A DNA stretch of 64,000 bases from Halorubrum amylolyticum (GCF_004114995.1 NZ_SDJP01000002.1:220170-284169), one strand, 5' to 3'. Numbered from the stretch's first letter, positions 1 to 7,260 are shown. A program made the numbers and translations. Notes: generated from the letters alone by a model not told the origin.

Positions 1-413
1 TCGCGCGGCTGGAGCTACGCGTGACCGGCGCCGACGAGGCGCTGATGCTCGATCCCGACGGGAACGTCGCCGAGGGGGCGACCTCGAATCTCTTCTTCGT
101 CGACGGCACCGCCCTCAAAACGCCCTCGCTCGACGGCCCGATCCTCCCCGGCGTGACGCGTCGCGCCGTGATCGAGATCGCCGAGGAGGAGGGGATTCCG
201 GTCGAGGAAGGGTCGTACGCGCCCGACGCGGTACGCGAGGCCGACGAGGTCTTCGTGACCAACTCGACGTGGGAGATCCGGCCGGTCGAGACGGTGGACG
301 GGCTGGATGTCGACGGCGACGGAGAGGCGGTCGAGGGACCGCTGACCGCGCTGCTCTCGCGGCTGTTCGATCGGCGCGTGGAAGAGCGGTACTACGACGG
401 CGAGCGGCTGTAG
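1..413 (+). CDS. Class IV aminotransferase, C-terminal part (gene begins before the window)
   Basis: Only the last ~137 codons are present; the frame is open from base 3. The stretch EGATSNLFFVDG followed by DGPILPGVTRRAVIEIA is the C-terminal cofactor-binding part of PLP fold-type IV enzymes (branched-chain aminotransferase, D-amino acid transaminase, aminodeoxychorismate lyase). In haloarchaea such a gene often follows pabB/pabA-like genes and would then act as aminodeoxychorismate lyase (PabC), but the left-hand context is outside the window, so substrate is not assigned. The protein ends at a TAG stop at 411-413. Confidence is high for the family and low for the exact reaction. Confidence 0.85.
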   Translation, partial: ARLELRVTGADEALMLDPDGNVAEGATSNLFFVDGTALKTPSLDGPILPGVTRRAVIEIAEEEGIPVEEGSYAPDAVREADEVFVTNSTWEIRPVETVDGLDVDGDGEAVEGPLTALLSRLFDRRVEERYYDGERL

Positions 414-440
414 GGGACATCGCCCCGGCGACGCCCCCGG

Positions 441-1061
441 TCACTCGCGGTCGGTTTCGGTCTCGCGCTCTGGCTCGCCGCCGTCGGCGGGCTCCCGGTC
501 CTCCCGTCCCGTCTCCTTCCGCGCCCTGTCCGCGGCGAGCTCCCTGTCGATGTCGTCCTCGACGTACCCCATCGTCTCCACGGTGACGACGTTTCCGCCG
601 CCGGGGTCGACGACCATCACCTCCTCCCCCTCCTCGATCGTCCCCTCGATCGAGCGCGCGGAGTAGTAGGGGTTGAAGCCGCCGCCGGAGAGCTTCACCT
701 CGCCGCCGGCGGTGGTCACCTCCTCGGTGACGGTGCCGGTTTTCCCCTTCAGCGAGTCGCTGTCGCTCGTCTGTCGTTGGCCCTTCCCGCCGTACAGGTC
801 GAACTCGTGGTAGCCGTAGAAGGCCGCCGCGCCGAAGAGGAGCGTCAGCATCGCCATGACGAGAGTCAGCCCCGCGCCGACGACTCCGAACGACGTGAGG
901 AGGAGGCCGCCGAGCCCCGCCCCGATCAGCGCGATCCCGACGACGATGAAGTTCGCGCCCGGCGCGAGCGCCTCCGCCATCGAGAGCAACAGCCCGGCCG
1001 TCAACAACAGCAGGGGGAGCGTGTCCGGAGAGAGGAGTCCGGACTGCGCGAGCACGTCCAT
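441..1061 (-). CDS. NfeD-like membrane protein
   Basis: A 206-residue protein with two to three hydrophobic segments at about residues 10-30, 33-60 and 62-85, then a soluble C-terminal part (about 105-165) with the small beta-barrel look of the NfeD domain (GKTGTVTEEV, followed by EEGEEVMVVDPGGGNVVTVE). NfeD proteins work with stomatin/SPFH proteins and membrane serine proteases at the membrane. No stomatin gene is next to it here. The tail (about 170-206) is charged and low in complexity. A TATA-like CTTATAC on the minus strand about 25 nt upstream supports this start as leaderless. Confidence 0.8.
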   Translation of the reverse strand: MDVLAQSGLLSPDTLPLLLLTAGLLLSMAEALAPGANFIVVGIALIGAGLGGLLLTSFGVVGAGLTLVMAMLTLLFGAAAFYGYHEFDLYGGKGQRQTSDSDSLKGKTGTVTEEVTTAGGEVKLSGGGFNPYYSARSIEGTIEEGEEVMVVDPGGGNVVTVETMGYVEDDIDRELAADRARKETGREDREPADGGEPERETETDRE

Positions 1062-1083
1062 GTCCGGACGTACGGCCGCGGCG

Positions 1084-1090
1084 GTATAAG
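1084..1090 (-). promoter_or_regulatory. TATA box for the NfeD-like gene
   Basis: On the minus strand the sequence reads CTTATAC, centred about 26 nt before the ATG at 1061. This spacing places the transcription start at or next to the start codon. Confidence 0.5.
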
Positions 1091-1146
1091 TGGTGGTGCG
1101 GGACGGCGGCGGAGCGGGGGGACGCCCGAGACGCGACGCCGACCGA

Positions 1147-1413
1147 TCAGAGCCCGACGAAGAGGACGCCCACAGTGAGCACGACCCCCAGCACGACGAA
1201 GACGGCGTGCTCGGGGTCGATCGAACCGGGTTCGATCGGCTCCGTCTCGGGCGTGTGCGTGTCCTCGACGACGCCGTCCGGTCCCACGTCGTCGACGGCG
1301 AACCGCCACTGGCTCTCGTCGTCGCCCTCGCCGTCGTCGTCCGGGCGGGTCTCGTTCGCCCGGCTCCGCACGTCGTCGCGGTCCCCGCCGTCGCGGCCGT
1401 CGTCGCTGCTCAT
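1147..1413 (-). CDS. Small acidic protein with one C-terminal membrane helix
   Basis: An 88-residue protein: a charged, Asp-rich N-terminal two thirds and one hydrophobic C-terminal helix (AVFVVLGVVLTVGVLFVGL, about residues 69-88), so it is probably tail-anchored in the cell membrane. It looks like small haloarchaeal proteins of unknown function (possibly the DUF7312 type; from memory). An upstream ATG at 1434 would add seven residues. I prefer the ATG at 1413 because the AT-rich CATTTACTG on the minus strand lies 22-30 nt before it. No function can be inferred. Confidence 0.6.
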   Translation of the reverse strand: MSSDDGRDGGDRDDVRSRANETRPDDDGEGDDESQWRFAVDDVGPDGVVEDTHTPETEPIEPGSIDPEHAVFVVLGVVLTVGVLFVGL

Positions 1414-1527
1414 GTCCCCGGCTACGCGGCTCATCAGTAAATGACTGGCGGGTAGGGAAGCGGTGGGGTAGGGAAAAACCGGGCGGGCGGGACGAGAAGG
1501 ATGAGGAGACGGGAGCGAGTTCGTCGT

Positions 1528-3285
1528 CTACCGCTTCCGCGTCGCTGCGATCACGTCGCCGTCGTAGACGACGCCGCGCTCGCCGTCGACCGTCACCACG
1601 CTCCCGTCGGTCACGCTCTCGGGGAGGCGCGCGCCGGAGACCATCGGCACGCCGAGTTCGCGAGCGACCACGGCGGGGTACCCCGTCATCCCCTCGCGGG
1701 CATCGACGATCCCGGCGAGCGCGTCCAGATCGCCCGTGAACTCGCCCTCGAAGTTGGGACCGAGCGAGACGATCGATCCGTCGGGGATCTCGCTCAGGTC
1801 GCCGTCGGCGGTGCGGTACACCGGGGCCGCGACGCGGCCGGCGACGACCGCCTTCCCGGTCACGAGCGTCTCGGCGGCGACGTGGACCTTGAGCGTGTTC
1901 GTCGTGTTCGTCCCCTCGAACTCGGTCAGCATGCCGGAGAGCACGACGAGCGTGTCGCCGGAGGCGGCCCCGCCGCGGTCGAGCGCGGCGTCGACCGCGT
2001 TGTCGAGGATCGTCTCCATGTCGTGGGCGTACTCGGTCAGGACGGGGCGAACCCCCCACGAGAGCGCGAGCTGGCGTCGGACGCGGTCGTTCGGCGTCGT
2101 CGCGACCACGGGGACGCCGGGTCGGAACATCGCCGTTTTGCGGGCGGTAAAGCCGGACTCCGAGACGGCGACGACCGTGGAGGCGCCGATGTCGCGTGCG
2201 AGGTAGCGCGCGGACCGAGCCAGCGCCTCGGTTCGCGAACCTTCCGCGGCGGCCGGCACGCGCTGTTCGCGCGTCTCCGCGTACTCGTCGCTGGACTCGA
2301 CCTCTCGGACGATCCGGTCCATCGTCTCGACGACGTTGACGGGGTCGTCTCCGATGGCGGTCTCGCCCGACAGCATCACGGCGTCGGTGCCGTCGAGGAC
2401 CGCGTTCGCCACGTCGGACGCCTCCGCGCGGGTCGGACGGCGGGAGGAGACCATCGAGTCGAGCATCTCCGTCGCCGTGATGACGGGGACGCCCGCGTTG
2501 ACGCACTTTCGGATGATCCGCTTTTGAATGACGGGTACGTCCTCCAGCGGGCACTCCACGCCGAGGTCGCCGCGGGCGACCATCACGCCGTCGGCGGCGT
2601 CGACGATCCCGTCGAGGTTCTCGACCGCGCCCGCCCGCTCGATCTTCGCGACGATCGGGATGTGGTCGACGCCGCGCGCCTCCAGCGCGTCCGCGATCTG
2701 ATAGACGTCCTCGGCGTCGCGCACGAAGGAGGCCGCGACAAAGTCGGCGTTCGCCCGCGCCGCGAGGTCGAGTTCGGCCTCGTCTTCCGCGGTGATGAGG
2801 TCCACGTCGATGGCGACGCCGGGGAGGTTGACGCCCTTCCGCGAGCTGAGCTTCCCGCCGGAGACGACGGTAGCGACCACGGACTCGCCGTCCACGCGCT
2901 CGACCCGGCACTCGATCCGGCCGTCGTCGAGGAGGACGGTGTCGTCCGGCCCGGCGGCCGCGATGGAGTGGGTGAGGCCGACGCGGTCGGGGGTGGCGTC
3001 GTCGCCCTCGACGAAGGTCACCTCGGACCCGGTCGCGAGCTGGATCGGCTCGTCGAGTTCGGCGGTCCGGACCTCCGGCCCCTTCAGGTCGACCATCACC
3101 GCGAGGGGATCGGTGATCTCGTCGTCGACGGCGCGCGCGCGTTCGATGACCTCCTCGCGGTGGGCCGTCGTCCCGTGGCTGGCGTTCAGCCGGACGACGG
3201 ACATCCCCGCGTCGGCGAGGTCGCGGATCGCGTCCCGGTCGTCCGAGGCGGGACCGATCGTACAGACGATCTTGGCGTTTCGCAT
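1528..3285 (-). CDS. pyk: Pyruvate kinase with extra C-terminal domain
   Basis: A 585-residue pyruvate kinase (phosphoenolpyruvate + ADP to pyruvate + ATP, cytoplasmic). The start MRNAKIVCTIGP is the conserved N-terminus; the open frame continues upstream, but without similarity. VRLNASHG, MVDLKGPEVRT and the active-site ITATEMLDSM are present. After the allosteric C-domain there is an extra domain (about residues 480-585) like the PEP-utilising swivel domain of Bacillus-type kinases. Its expected phosphohistidine position reads EGMTGYPAVVA, with Tyr where His would be, so the extra domain is probably not catalytic. A run of five A (T on the coding strand) at 3311-3315 is the likely TATA element, about 30 nt upstream. 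Confidence 0.95.
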   Translation of the reverse strand: MRNAKIVCTIGPASDDRDAIRDLADAGMSVVRLNASHGTTAHREEVIERARAVDDEITDPLAVMVDLKGPEVRTAELDEPIQLATGSEVTFVEGDDATPDRVGLTHSIAAAGPDDTVLLDDGRIECRVERVDGESVVATVVSGGKLSSRKGVNLPGVAIDVDLITAEDEAELDLAARANADFVAASFVRDAEDVYQIADALEARGVDHIPIVAKIERAGAVENLDGIVDAADGVMVARGDLGVECPLEDVPVIQKRIIRKCVNAGVPVITATEMLDSMVSSRRPTRAEASDVANAVLDGTDAVMLSGETAIGDDPVNVVETMDRIVREVESSDEYAETREQRVPAAAEGSRTEALARSARYLARDIGASTVVAVSESGFTARKTAMFRPGVPVVATTPNDRVRRQLALSWGVRPVLTEYAHDMETILDNAVDAALDRGGAASGDTLVVLSGMLTEFEGTNTTNTLKVHVAAETLVTGKAVVAGRVAAPVYRTADGDLSEIPDGSIVSLGPNFEGEFTGDLDALAGIVDAREGMTGYPAVVARELGVPMVSGARLPESVTDGSVVTVDGERGVVYDGDVIAATRKR

Positions 3286-3310
3286 GTCGCCGGATTCGGC
3301 GCAGGGGCGG

Positions 3311-3315
3311 AAAAA
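3311..3315 (-). promoter_or_regulatory. TATA-like T-run before pyruvate kinase
   Basis: GGCTTTTTCC on the minus strand, 26-30 nt upstream of the ATG at 3285, matches the TATA spacing of the other leaderless genes in this window. Confidence 0.45.
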
Positions 3316-3404
3316 GCCACACGGTTGAGTCGCCGCCGAGTGAACGTTCGTGATGGTCGCCTGAACGGCCCGGTCGCGGTCCCGCAGTCGAGAGTCGTGA
3401 CGAT

Positions 3405-3575
3405 ACTCTTTATAAATGAACGGTGCGGTGGCGCGTGCCGACGAGCGGCCGTAGGCCGCGAGTCGCACGCGCGAGGGAGTCGCTGGCGCCGCCGGCGCCA
3501 GCGACGAGGCTGGGGAGGTGTGAGGAGCGGTTGCGGTGCTGGGCGGGACTCAAAGGGGCAGCCGCCGGCGGCGTA
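3405..3575. repeat. Left part of a structured dispersed-type repeat, split by the IS630 element
   Basis: This non-coding stretch begins near a TATA-like CTTTATAAATG (3409-3419) and is full of short perfect hairpins: GCGGCC-GTA-GGCCGC near 3443, and GTCGCTGGCGCC-GCC-GGCGCCAGCGAC around 3479-3505 (12-bp stem). It ends with GGCAGCC...GGCGGC just before the TA target of the IS. Joined to the right part (4718-4915) across the IS it forms a ~360-bp element. I remember similar GC-rich structured repeats from Halorubrum genomes, but copy number cannot be checked here. No protein-coding potential is evident. Confidence 0.55.
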
Positions 3576-3579
3576 GTAC

Positions 3580-4155
3580 TCAAGATAACTTTTGGATATT
3601 CAAGAAGCGATCAATCCAGTCTTGTGCAAAGCTCACGCGGCGCGTTAACGTCTCGAACGTGCCTCGAATAACCTCGCGGAATTCCGCACATGAAGTAACC
3701 ACAATTGGAGAGATATGCCACTTGAGACTTTTCCAGACCTGTTCGATTGGGTTCAGATGTGGAGACGCGACAGGGAGAAACACGAGATCGATGCCCAGCT
3801 CCGTCGCCCGTTTGCGTGTGTACTCGCACGTATGCGACGAGAAGTTATCTAACACGAGCAAAATCCGTTTTCCGGGATTTTGCTCGCGGATTTTCTCGAA
3901 CGCCGCACAGATGTTCTCTTTCGTCTGCTTTTCCGGGAATGTGATGACGCTCTCACCGTTGAGCGCGTAGAATCCGACGCCTGGACAGTCAACACGCAGA
4001 AGTTGTCGTTCAATGTGCGGATCTTCCACAGACCACGTGCGGCGGCTGTTATCGGTCGGTTGCGGCCATGCTGCGTCGAAAGAAGCCGACCACCGTTCCG
4101 CCATCCGTTGAAACATCGTTATCAAGCGTCCAACCGCCTGATTCGTCGGTTTCAC
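3580..4155 (-). CDS. IS630 transposase, C-terminal DDE catalytic half
   Basis: Carries the DDE-type catalytic core: DAAWPQPTDNSRRTW holds the first Asp, ILLVLDNFSSHTCEY the second Asp, and HLNPIEQVWKSLK the Glu. The open frame starts at an ATG at 4155, but similarity to transposases begins only near 4080, just where the upstream frame stops matching. The two frames would join by a +1 step at GGC-TTC-TTT-CGA (4076-4087), giving a fused protein reading ...VVGFF-DAAWPQP. The stop lies inside the left inverted repeat. It could be a programmed shift or a disabling mutation; see the findings. Confidence 0.85.
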   Translation of the reverse strand: MKPTNQAVGRLITMFQRMAERWSASFDAAWPQPTDNSRRTWSVEDPHIERQLLRVDCPGVGFYALNGESVITFPEKQTKENICAAFEKIREQNPGKRILLVLDNFSSHTCEYTRKRATELGIDLVFLPVASPHLNPIEQVWKSLKWHISPIVVTSCAEFREVIRGTFETLTRRVSFAQDWIDRFLNIQKLS

Positions 4156-4675
4156 GCTGATTCTGCGGTGCGTCAGACGCCGCTACCGCGTCGCCAAGGC
4201 GGTCTTCGAGGATCTCGTCGGCATCATCTGGTCGAGAAGGACGCCGAGGCCGTGGTTTTGCGTACTTCAAGCCGAGTGAGCGAAGGAACGAACTGAGGTA
4301 ATCTGGGTGGAACTCCACAGAAAATTCTTGATCGAGTAACTGTTGTATTTCTTGAGAGGTCCATGGTTCATCTTCGGCGAGGAGATCAAGAAATCGCTCT
4401 TGTTCCTGCTCGTCGAGTTTCGGCGGTCGCCCACCGCCGAAATCCGGTGCAAGTTCCTTCATTCCGCCGCGATTCCATTGATTCGCCCACCGACTGGCGG
4501 TTGCGTCAGATCGACCCACGCGGTCGGCTGCTTCCTTCAGTGTATCACCTTTGTAGAGGCTCTTCACGAAGATTATCCGCCGGAGAGCGTGTTCGTCGTC
4601 TGCCTCAGACAGCAACGTGTCAAGTTCCTCTTCAGTGAGGTGCCGCTTGATTTCTTTCCGTCGGTTTCTCTCCAT
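4049..4675 (-). CDS. IS630 transposase, N-terminal DNA-binding half
   Basis: About 208 codons beginning MERNRRKEIKRHLTEEELD. An HTH (LKEAADRVGRSDATASRW) is followed by a winged-helix linker (GGGRPPKLDEQEQERF ... TSQEIQQLLDQEF), the usual IS630 DNA-binding module. Family-like sequence ends at TVVGFF near 4080; the rest to the stop at 4049 is out of frame with the catalytic half. I chose the ATG at 4675 rather than the longer frame to 4786 because the longer version runs past the IS end at 4717 into the flanking repeat. Confidence 0.82.
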   Translation of the reverse strand: MERNRRKEIKRHLTEEELDTLLSEADDEHALRRIIFVKSLYKGDTLKEAADRVGRSDATASRWANQWNRGGMKELAPDFGGGRPPKLDEQEQERFLDLLAEDEPWTSQEIQQLLDQEFSVEFHPDYLSSFLRSLGLKYAKPRPRRPSRPDDADEILEDRLGDAVAASDAPQNQRETDESGGWTLDNDVSTDGGTVVGFFRRSMAATDR

Positions 4676-4717
4676 ACAACATGTCTGTCCTCTATCTCCA
4701 AAAGTTTTCTCACTCAC

Positions 4718-4915
4718 TAAGCCGCCGGCTGCCAGAGGCGCGAAGCGCCTCGCTGCCGCGAGGACGAAGCTCGGCGACGCAAGCACTGGAAGGAGCGAGC
4801 GAAGCGAGCGACTGAAGCGCGCAGGGAGCCGCGCGAGTCGTCGCGGCTGGGGCTTTGGAGGTGTTCTCTGCCGACCCGTACTTGACTACTTATAAACGAG
4901 CGACTGCGGTTTTGC
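4718..4915. repeat. Right part of the structured repeat split by the IS630 element
   Basis: Continues the element from 3405-3575. It begins GCCGCCGGCTGCC, complementary to the left flank, then has the perfect hairpin GAGGCGC-GAA-GCGCCTC (about 4737-4753), GAGCGAGCGAAGCGAGCGAC, and a GGCTGGGGCTTTGGAGGTGTT end, and closes with a TATA-like CTTATAAAC near 4891. The stretch of about 31 bases around the GAGGCGC hairpin recurs almost exactly inside dnaK (38765-38795, opposite orientation), differing mainly in the three loop bases. This ties the intergenic repeat to an in-gene copy. Confidence 0.6.
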
Positions 4916-4934
4916 CGGTCTGCTTATCGACCTA

Positions 4935-5870
4935 TCAGTCGTCCGCCGGCGCGGGGGCGTCGCCCGCGGAGAGCCGGACTTCGGGCTCGTCGACGCCGAG
5001 TTCGTCGAGCGCGGCCTGCGCGGCGCGCTTCCCGGAGACTAACATTGCGCCGAACGTCGGCCCCATCCGCGGGAGGCCGTGGGCGGTCGCGACCGCCATG
5101 CCGGACGCGATCAGCCCGTCGTGGACCACACCGGTGTGCTCGACCACGGCGTCCTCGCTTTCGCCGACCCACATCGAGTCGTGGCCGGGCGAGTCGTGAC
5201 CGGGCGCGCCGTACTCGCCGTCGCCGGTCTGGTCCATCCCGGTGTTGTGCTCCTTCGCGTGCTCGATGCCGGGCGCCGAGAGGACGCCGCGCTCGTCGAG
5301 CTTGCTGATCGCGACCGCGTCGTGGCCCGTCGCGTCGATCACGAGGTCGGACTCGACCGCGATGGGGTCGACGCAGGTGATCTCGCGCGGGAGCGCGTGG
5401 ACCGGCGTCCAGTTCATCACGATTCCCCCGACGCGGTGGTCCTCGCGGACGACCAGGTCGGTGAACTCGGTCATGTTCTGGACGCGCGCGCCGGCGTCGC
5501 AGGCCGCCTTGATCAGCCCGGAGCAGGCCTCGGGGCCGGCGGCGGTGTAGAGCCCGTCCACGTCCTCCACCGGCTCGTAGTCCACGTCAAGGTCGGCGAG
5601 GATCTCCTGTGCGGGGTCCCGAACCGTCACCGTGTTCATCAGGAACCCGCCGAGCCAGAACCCGCCGCCGAGGTAGTTGTTCTTCTCGACGATCATCACC
5701 TTCACGCCGCGCTCGGCCAGCTCCTTGGCGGCCATCAGCCCGGACGGGCCGCCGCCGAGGATGATCACCTCCGAGTCGGTGAACTCGAGGAACCCGTCGG
5801 TCCACTCGTTGCCGATCGCCTTCGTCACGTCGGTCTCGCTCACGTCGCTGAAGCCGTCGAATCCGTGCAT
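4935..5870 (-). CDS. thi4: Thi4-type thiazole synthase (thiamine biosynthesis)
   Basis: A 311-residue protein of the Thi4 family that makes the thiazole moiety of thiamine from NAD and glycine. The dinucleotide-binding [17 protein letters not shown] lies at about 39-55, followed by [14 protein letters not shown]. The motif ITCVDPI places a Cys at residue 166, matching the sulfur-donating Cys of yeast and Haloferax Thi4 enzymes rather than the His of sulfide-using methanogen enzymes; this points to a single-turnover (suicide) mechanism. The gene stands alone, with an 18-bp palindrome immediately upstream. It lies downstream of the structured repeat on the opposite strand from the 6-kb ribosomal cluster. 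Confidence 0.93.
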   Translation of the reverse strand: MHGFDGFSDVSETDVTKAIGNEWTDGFLEFTDSEVIILGGGPSGLMAAKELAERGVKVMIVEKNNYLGGGFWLGGFLMNTVTVRDPAQEILADLDVDYEPVEDVDGLYTAAGPEACSGLIKAACDAGARVQNMTEFTDLVVREDHRVGGIVMNWTPVHALPREITCVDPIAVESDLVIDATGHDAVAISKLDERGVLSAPGIEHAKEHNTGMDQTGDGEYGAPGHDSPGHDSMWVGESEDAVVEHTGVVHDGLIASGMAVATAHGLPRMGPTFGAMLVSGKRAAQAALDELGVDEPEVRLSAGDAPAPADD

Positions 5871-5874
5871 ACAA

Positions 5875-5892
5875 CTTGGTAGTATTACTAAG
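5875..5892. promoter_or_regulatory. Palindromic candidate operator at the thi4 start
   Basis: CTTGGTAGTATTACTAAG is an 18-bp near-palindrome (14 of 18 positions symmetric) only 5-22 nt before the thi4 ATG, overlapping the expected core promoter and transcription start. Haloarchaeal thiamine genes are known to be repressed by ThiR; this site fits such a role, but I infer the link. Confidence 0.5.
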
Positions 5893-6003
5893 TAGTGAAA
5901 GGCGTTGCGGTCGGGTGCCGCCCGTCGCGATCGGTGAGGCGCCGATCTCGGCGGTCGCGACGAGAGCTGATCCCTCGCGCTCTCCGGCGTCCCCGACTCG
6001 TAG

Positions 6004-6011
6004 CCTTTTTA
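6004..6011 (+). promoter_or_regulatory. TATA box for the eL43-rpo12 operon
   Basis: GCCTTTTTAC lies about 30 nt before the ATG at 6039. The spacing implies a leaderless or almost leaderless mRNA. Confidence 0.5.
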
Positions 6012-6038
6012 CCCGCGCTGGCGGTAGACGGAGTCACT

Positions 6039-6305
6039 ATGGCTGAGGACAAGGCACGAAGCACCGGCAGCGCGGGCCGATTCGGCGCTCGCTACGGCCG
6101 GGTCTCCCGCAAGCGGGTCCAGGACATCGAAGAGGAGATGCAGAACGCCACCGTCGACGGCGACGACGTCACGCGCAAGGGCACAGGCATCTGGGTCAAC
6201 GAGGAGACCGGCGAGACGTTCACCGGCGGCGCGTACCGCCCCGAGACGCCCGGCGGTCGCACCGTCCGCCGCTCCATCCGCGCCGCGCTCGCCGACGAGG
6301 AATAG
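6039..6305 (+). CDS. rpl37ae: Large-subunit ribosomal protein eL43 (L37Ae), zinc-finger cysteines absent
   Basis: An 88-residue ribosomal protein. [15 protein letters not shown] near the N-terminus and [20 protein letters not shown] near the C-terminus are typical of haloarchaeal L37Ae. The central region, which in most archaea and in Haloarcula holds two CxxC pairs coordinating zinc, contains no Cys at all ([14 protein letters not shown], then [13 protein letters not shown]). The fold must therefore be held without zinc. rpo12 follows after 3 nt, so the two are co-transcribed. The open frame extends upstream, but the ATG at 6039 with its TATA box is clearly the start. Confidence 0.93.
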   Translation: MAEDKARSTGSAGRFGARYGRVSRKRVQDIEEEMQNATVDGDDVTRKGTGIWVNEETGETFTGGAYRPETPGGRTVRRSIRAALADEE

Positions 6306-6308
6306 GTC

Positions 6309-6443
6309 ATGAGCTACAAGTGCTCCCGCTGTAAGCGCGACGTCACCCTCGACGAGTACGGCGGCGTGCGCTGCCCGTACTGCGGCCACCGCGTCCTCCT
6401 GAAGGAGCGCGGCGGCGACGTGAAGGAAGTCACCGTCGAGTAA
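6309..6443 (+). CDS. rpoP: RNA polymerase subunit P (Rpo12)
   Basis: A 44-residue protein, [20 protein letters not shown] and then [10 protein letters not shown], with two CxxC pairs that bind one zinc ion. It is the archaeal homologue of eukaryotic Rpb12 and is part of the RNA polymerase core. It begins 3 nt after the eL43 stop and is followed 28 nt later by pcc1, an arrangement common in archaea. In contrast to the neighbouring eL43, its zinc ligands are all present. Too short for a default ORF caller but unmistakable. Confidence 0.95.
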   Translation: MSYKCSRCKRDVTLDEYGGVRCPYCGHRVLLKERGGDVKEVTVE

Positions 6444-6471
6444 CTCCGGGTTCCGATCCCGACCCGTCACC

Positions 6472-6756
6472 GTGACCTCCGATCCCGTCGCCGTGACCGC
6501 CGACCGCGCGCACGAGACGCTCCTGTCGATCCGCTACCCCTCCGAGCGGCGCGCACGCCTCGTCGGCGACGCGCTCGAACCCGAGGTCGGCGAGATCGAC
6601 GACGCCCGCTCCGCCGCGACCGTCTCCCGCGACGGCGACGCGGTCCGGGTTCGCGTCGTCGCCGACGACCTCGTCGCCCTCCGTGCCGGGATCAACAGCT
6701 GGTCGCGGCTCGTCGAGGTCGCCGAGCGCGTCGGCTCGGGGACCGGTCGAGAGTAG
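6472..6756 (+). CDS. pcc1: KEOPS complex subunit Pcc1
   Basis: A 94-residue protein with the Pcc1 fold signature: an N-terminal beta strand region (AHETLLSIRYPSERRARLVGD), and C-terminal VRVRVVADDLVALRAGINSW, a helix typical of the dimer interface. Pcc1 dimerises inside the KEOPS complex that makes the t6A modification at position 37 of ANN-reading tRNAs. A GTG start at 6472 is used here; no ATG is available nearby. It follows rpo12 by 28 nt and is probably in the same operon. Confidence 0.88.
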   Translation: MTSDPVAVTADRAHETLLSIRYPSERRARLVGDALEPEVGEIDDARSAATVSRDGDAVRVRVVADDLVALRAGINSWSRLVEVAERVGSGTGRE

Positions 6757-6858
6757 CGGCGATCCGCCGATACCACGGCACAACGGGCCTGTACCCGGCG
6801 AATCGATCGGCGGCGGAGAAGTCGGGGGTTTTTCCGTCCGGGACGCCTCGTTGCGCCC

Positions 6859-7254
6859 ATGCAAGGGAACATGCCGCCCGAGGCACAGGAGAAGATCGAG
6901 GAGCTACAGGAGCTGCAGGAGACCGCACAGCAGGTCGCCGAGCAGAGAGAGCAGGCGCAGTCCGCGCTCAACGAGTCCAAGACGGCCCTCGACGCCCTCG
7001 AAGACATCGACGAGGACGCCGGAATGTACCGCGAGATCGGCGAGGTCCTCGTCGAGACGGACTACGAGTCCGCCTACGACGACCTCGAGGACAAGGTCGA
7101 CTCCCTCGAAGTGCGCGTCGAGCAGCTCGAGAAGCAGGAAGAGCGCGTGCAGGAGCAGTTCGACGACCTGCAGGGCGAGCTTCAGCAGATGCTTCAGGGC
7201 GGCGCCGGCGGCGGCCCGATGGGTCCGGGCGGTCCAGGCGCGGGCGGCGCGTAA
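6859..7254 (+). CDS. pfdB: Prefoldin beta subunit
   Basis: A 131-residue protein made almost wholly of coiled coil: an N-terminal helix (about 8-45), a short beta hairpin region ([20 protein letters not shown]), and a second helix (about 75-118). This is the beta-class prefoldin layout; prefoldin captures unfolded proteins and hands them to the thermosome. The tail is a Gly/Pro linker ([18 protein letters not shown]). DUF3194 follows 6 nt after the stop, the usual haloarchaeal order. Confidence 0.95.
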   Translation: MQGNMPPEAQEKIEELQELQETAQQVAEQREQAQSALNESKTALDALEDIDEDAGMYREIGEVLVETDYESAYDDLEDKVDSLEVRVEQLEKQEERVQEQFDDLQGELQQMLQGGAGGGPMGPGGPGAGGA

Positions 7255-7260
7255 GCGCCG

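Larger units (their letters stand above)
3576..4717 (-). mobile_element. IS630-family insertion sequence, complete (1142 bp)
   Basis: The ends are imperfect inverted repeats (3576-3599 against 4694-4717, 17 of 24 positions equal) sharing the core GAnAACTTTTGGA. Each end abuts a TA dinucleotide (3574-3575 and 4718-4719), as expected for the TA target duplication of IS630/Tc1-mariner elements. Length and the two-frame transposase fit the family. The element is visibly richer in A+T than its surroundings, suggesting transfer. It sits exactly in the loop of a hairpin formed by the flanking repeat (GGCGGC on the left, GCCGCC on the right). Confidence 0.88.

Noticed and set aside
1501..3576. A 691-codon plus-strand frame over pyruvate kinase
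   Set aside because: Shadow of the pyruvate kinase gene; no motif or signal.
4076..4087. Sequencing error as the reason for the transposase frame change
   Set aside because: Cannot be excluded, but the site is a plausible shift signal and is at the conserved domain junction, so I kept the frameshift reading.
3405..4915. A known structured RNA (RNase P, 7S RNA) in the hairpin-rich region
   Set aside because: The conserved core motifs of those RNAs are not visible and the IS insertion would have destroyed an essential gene.
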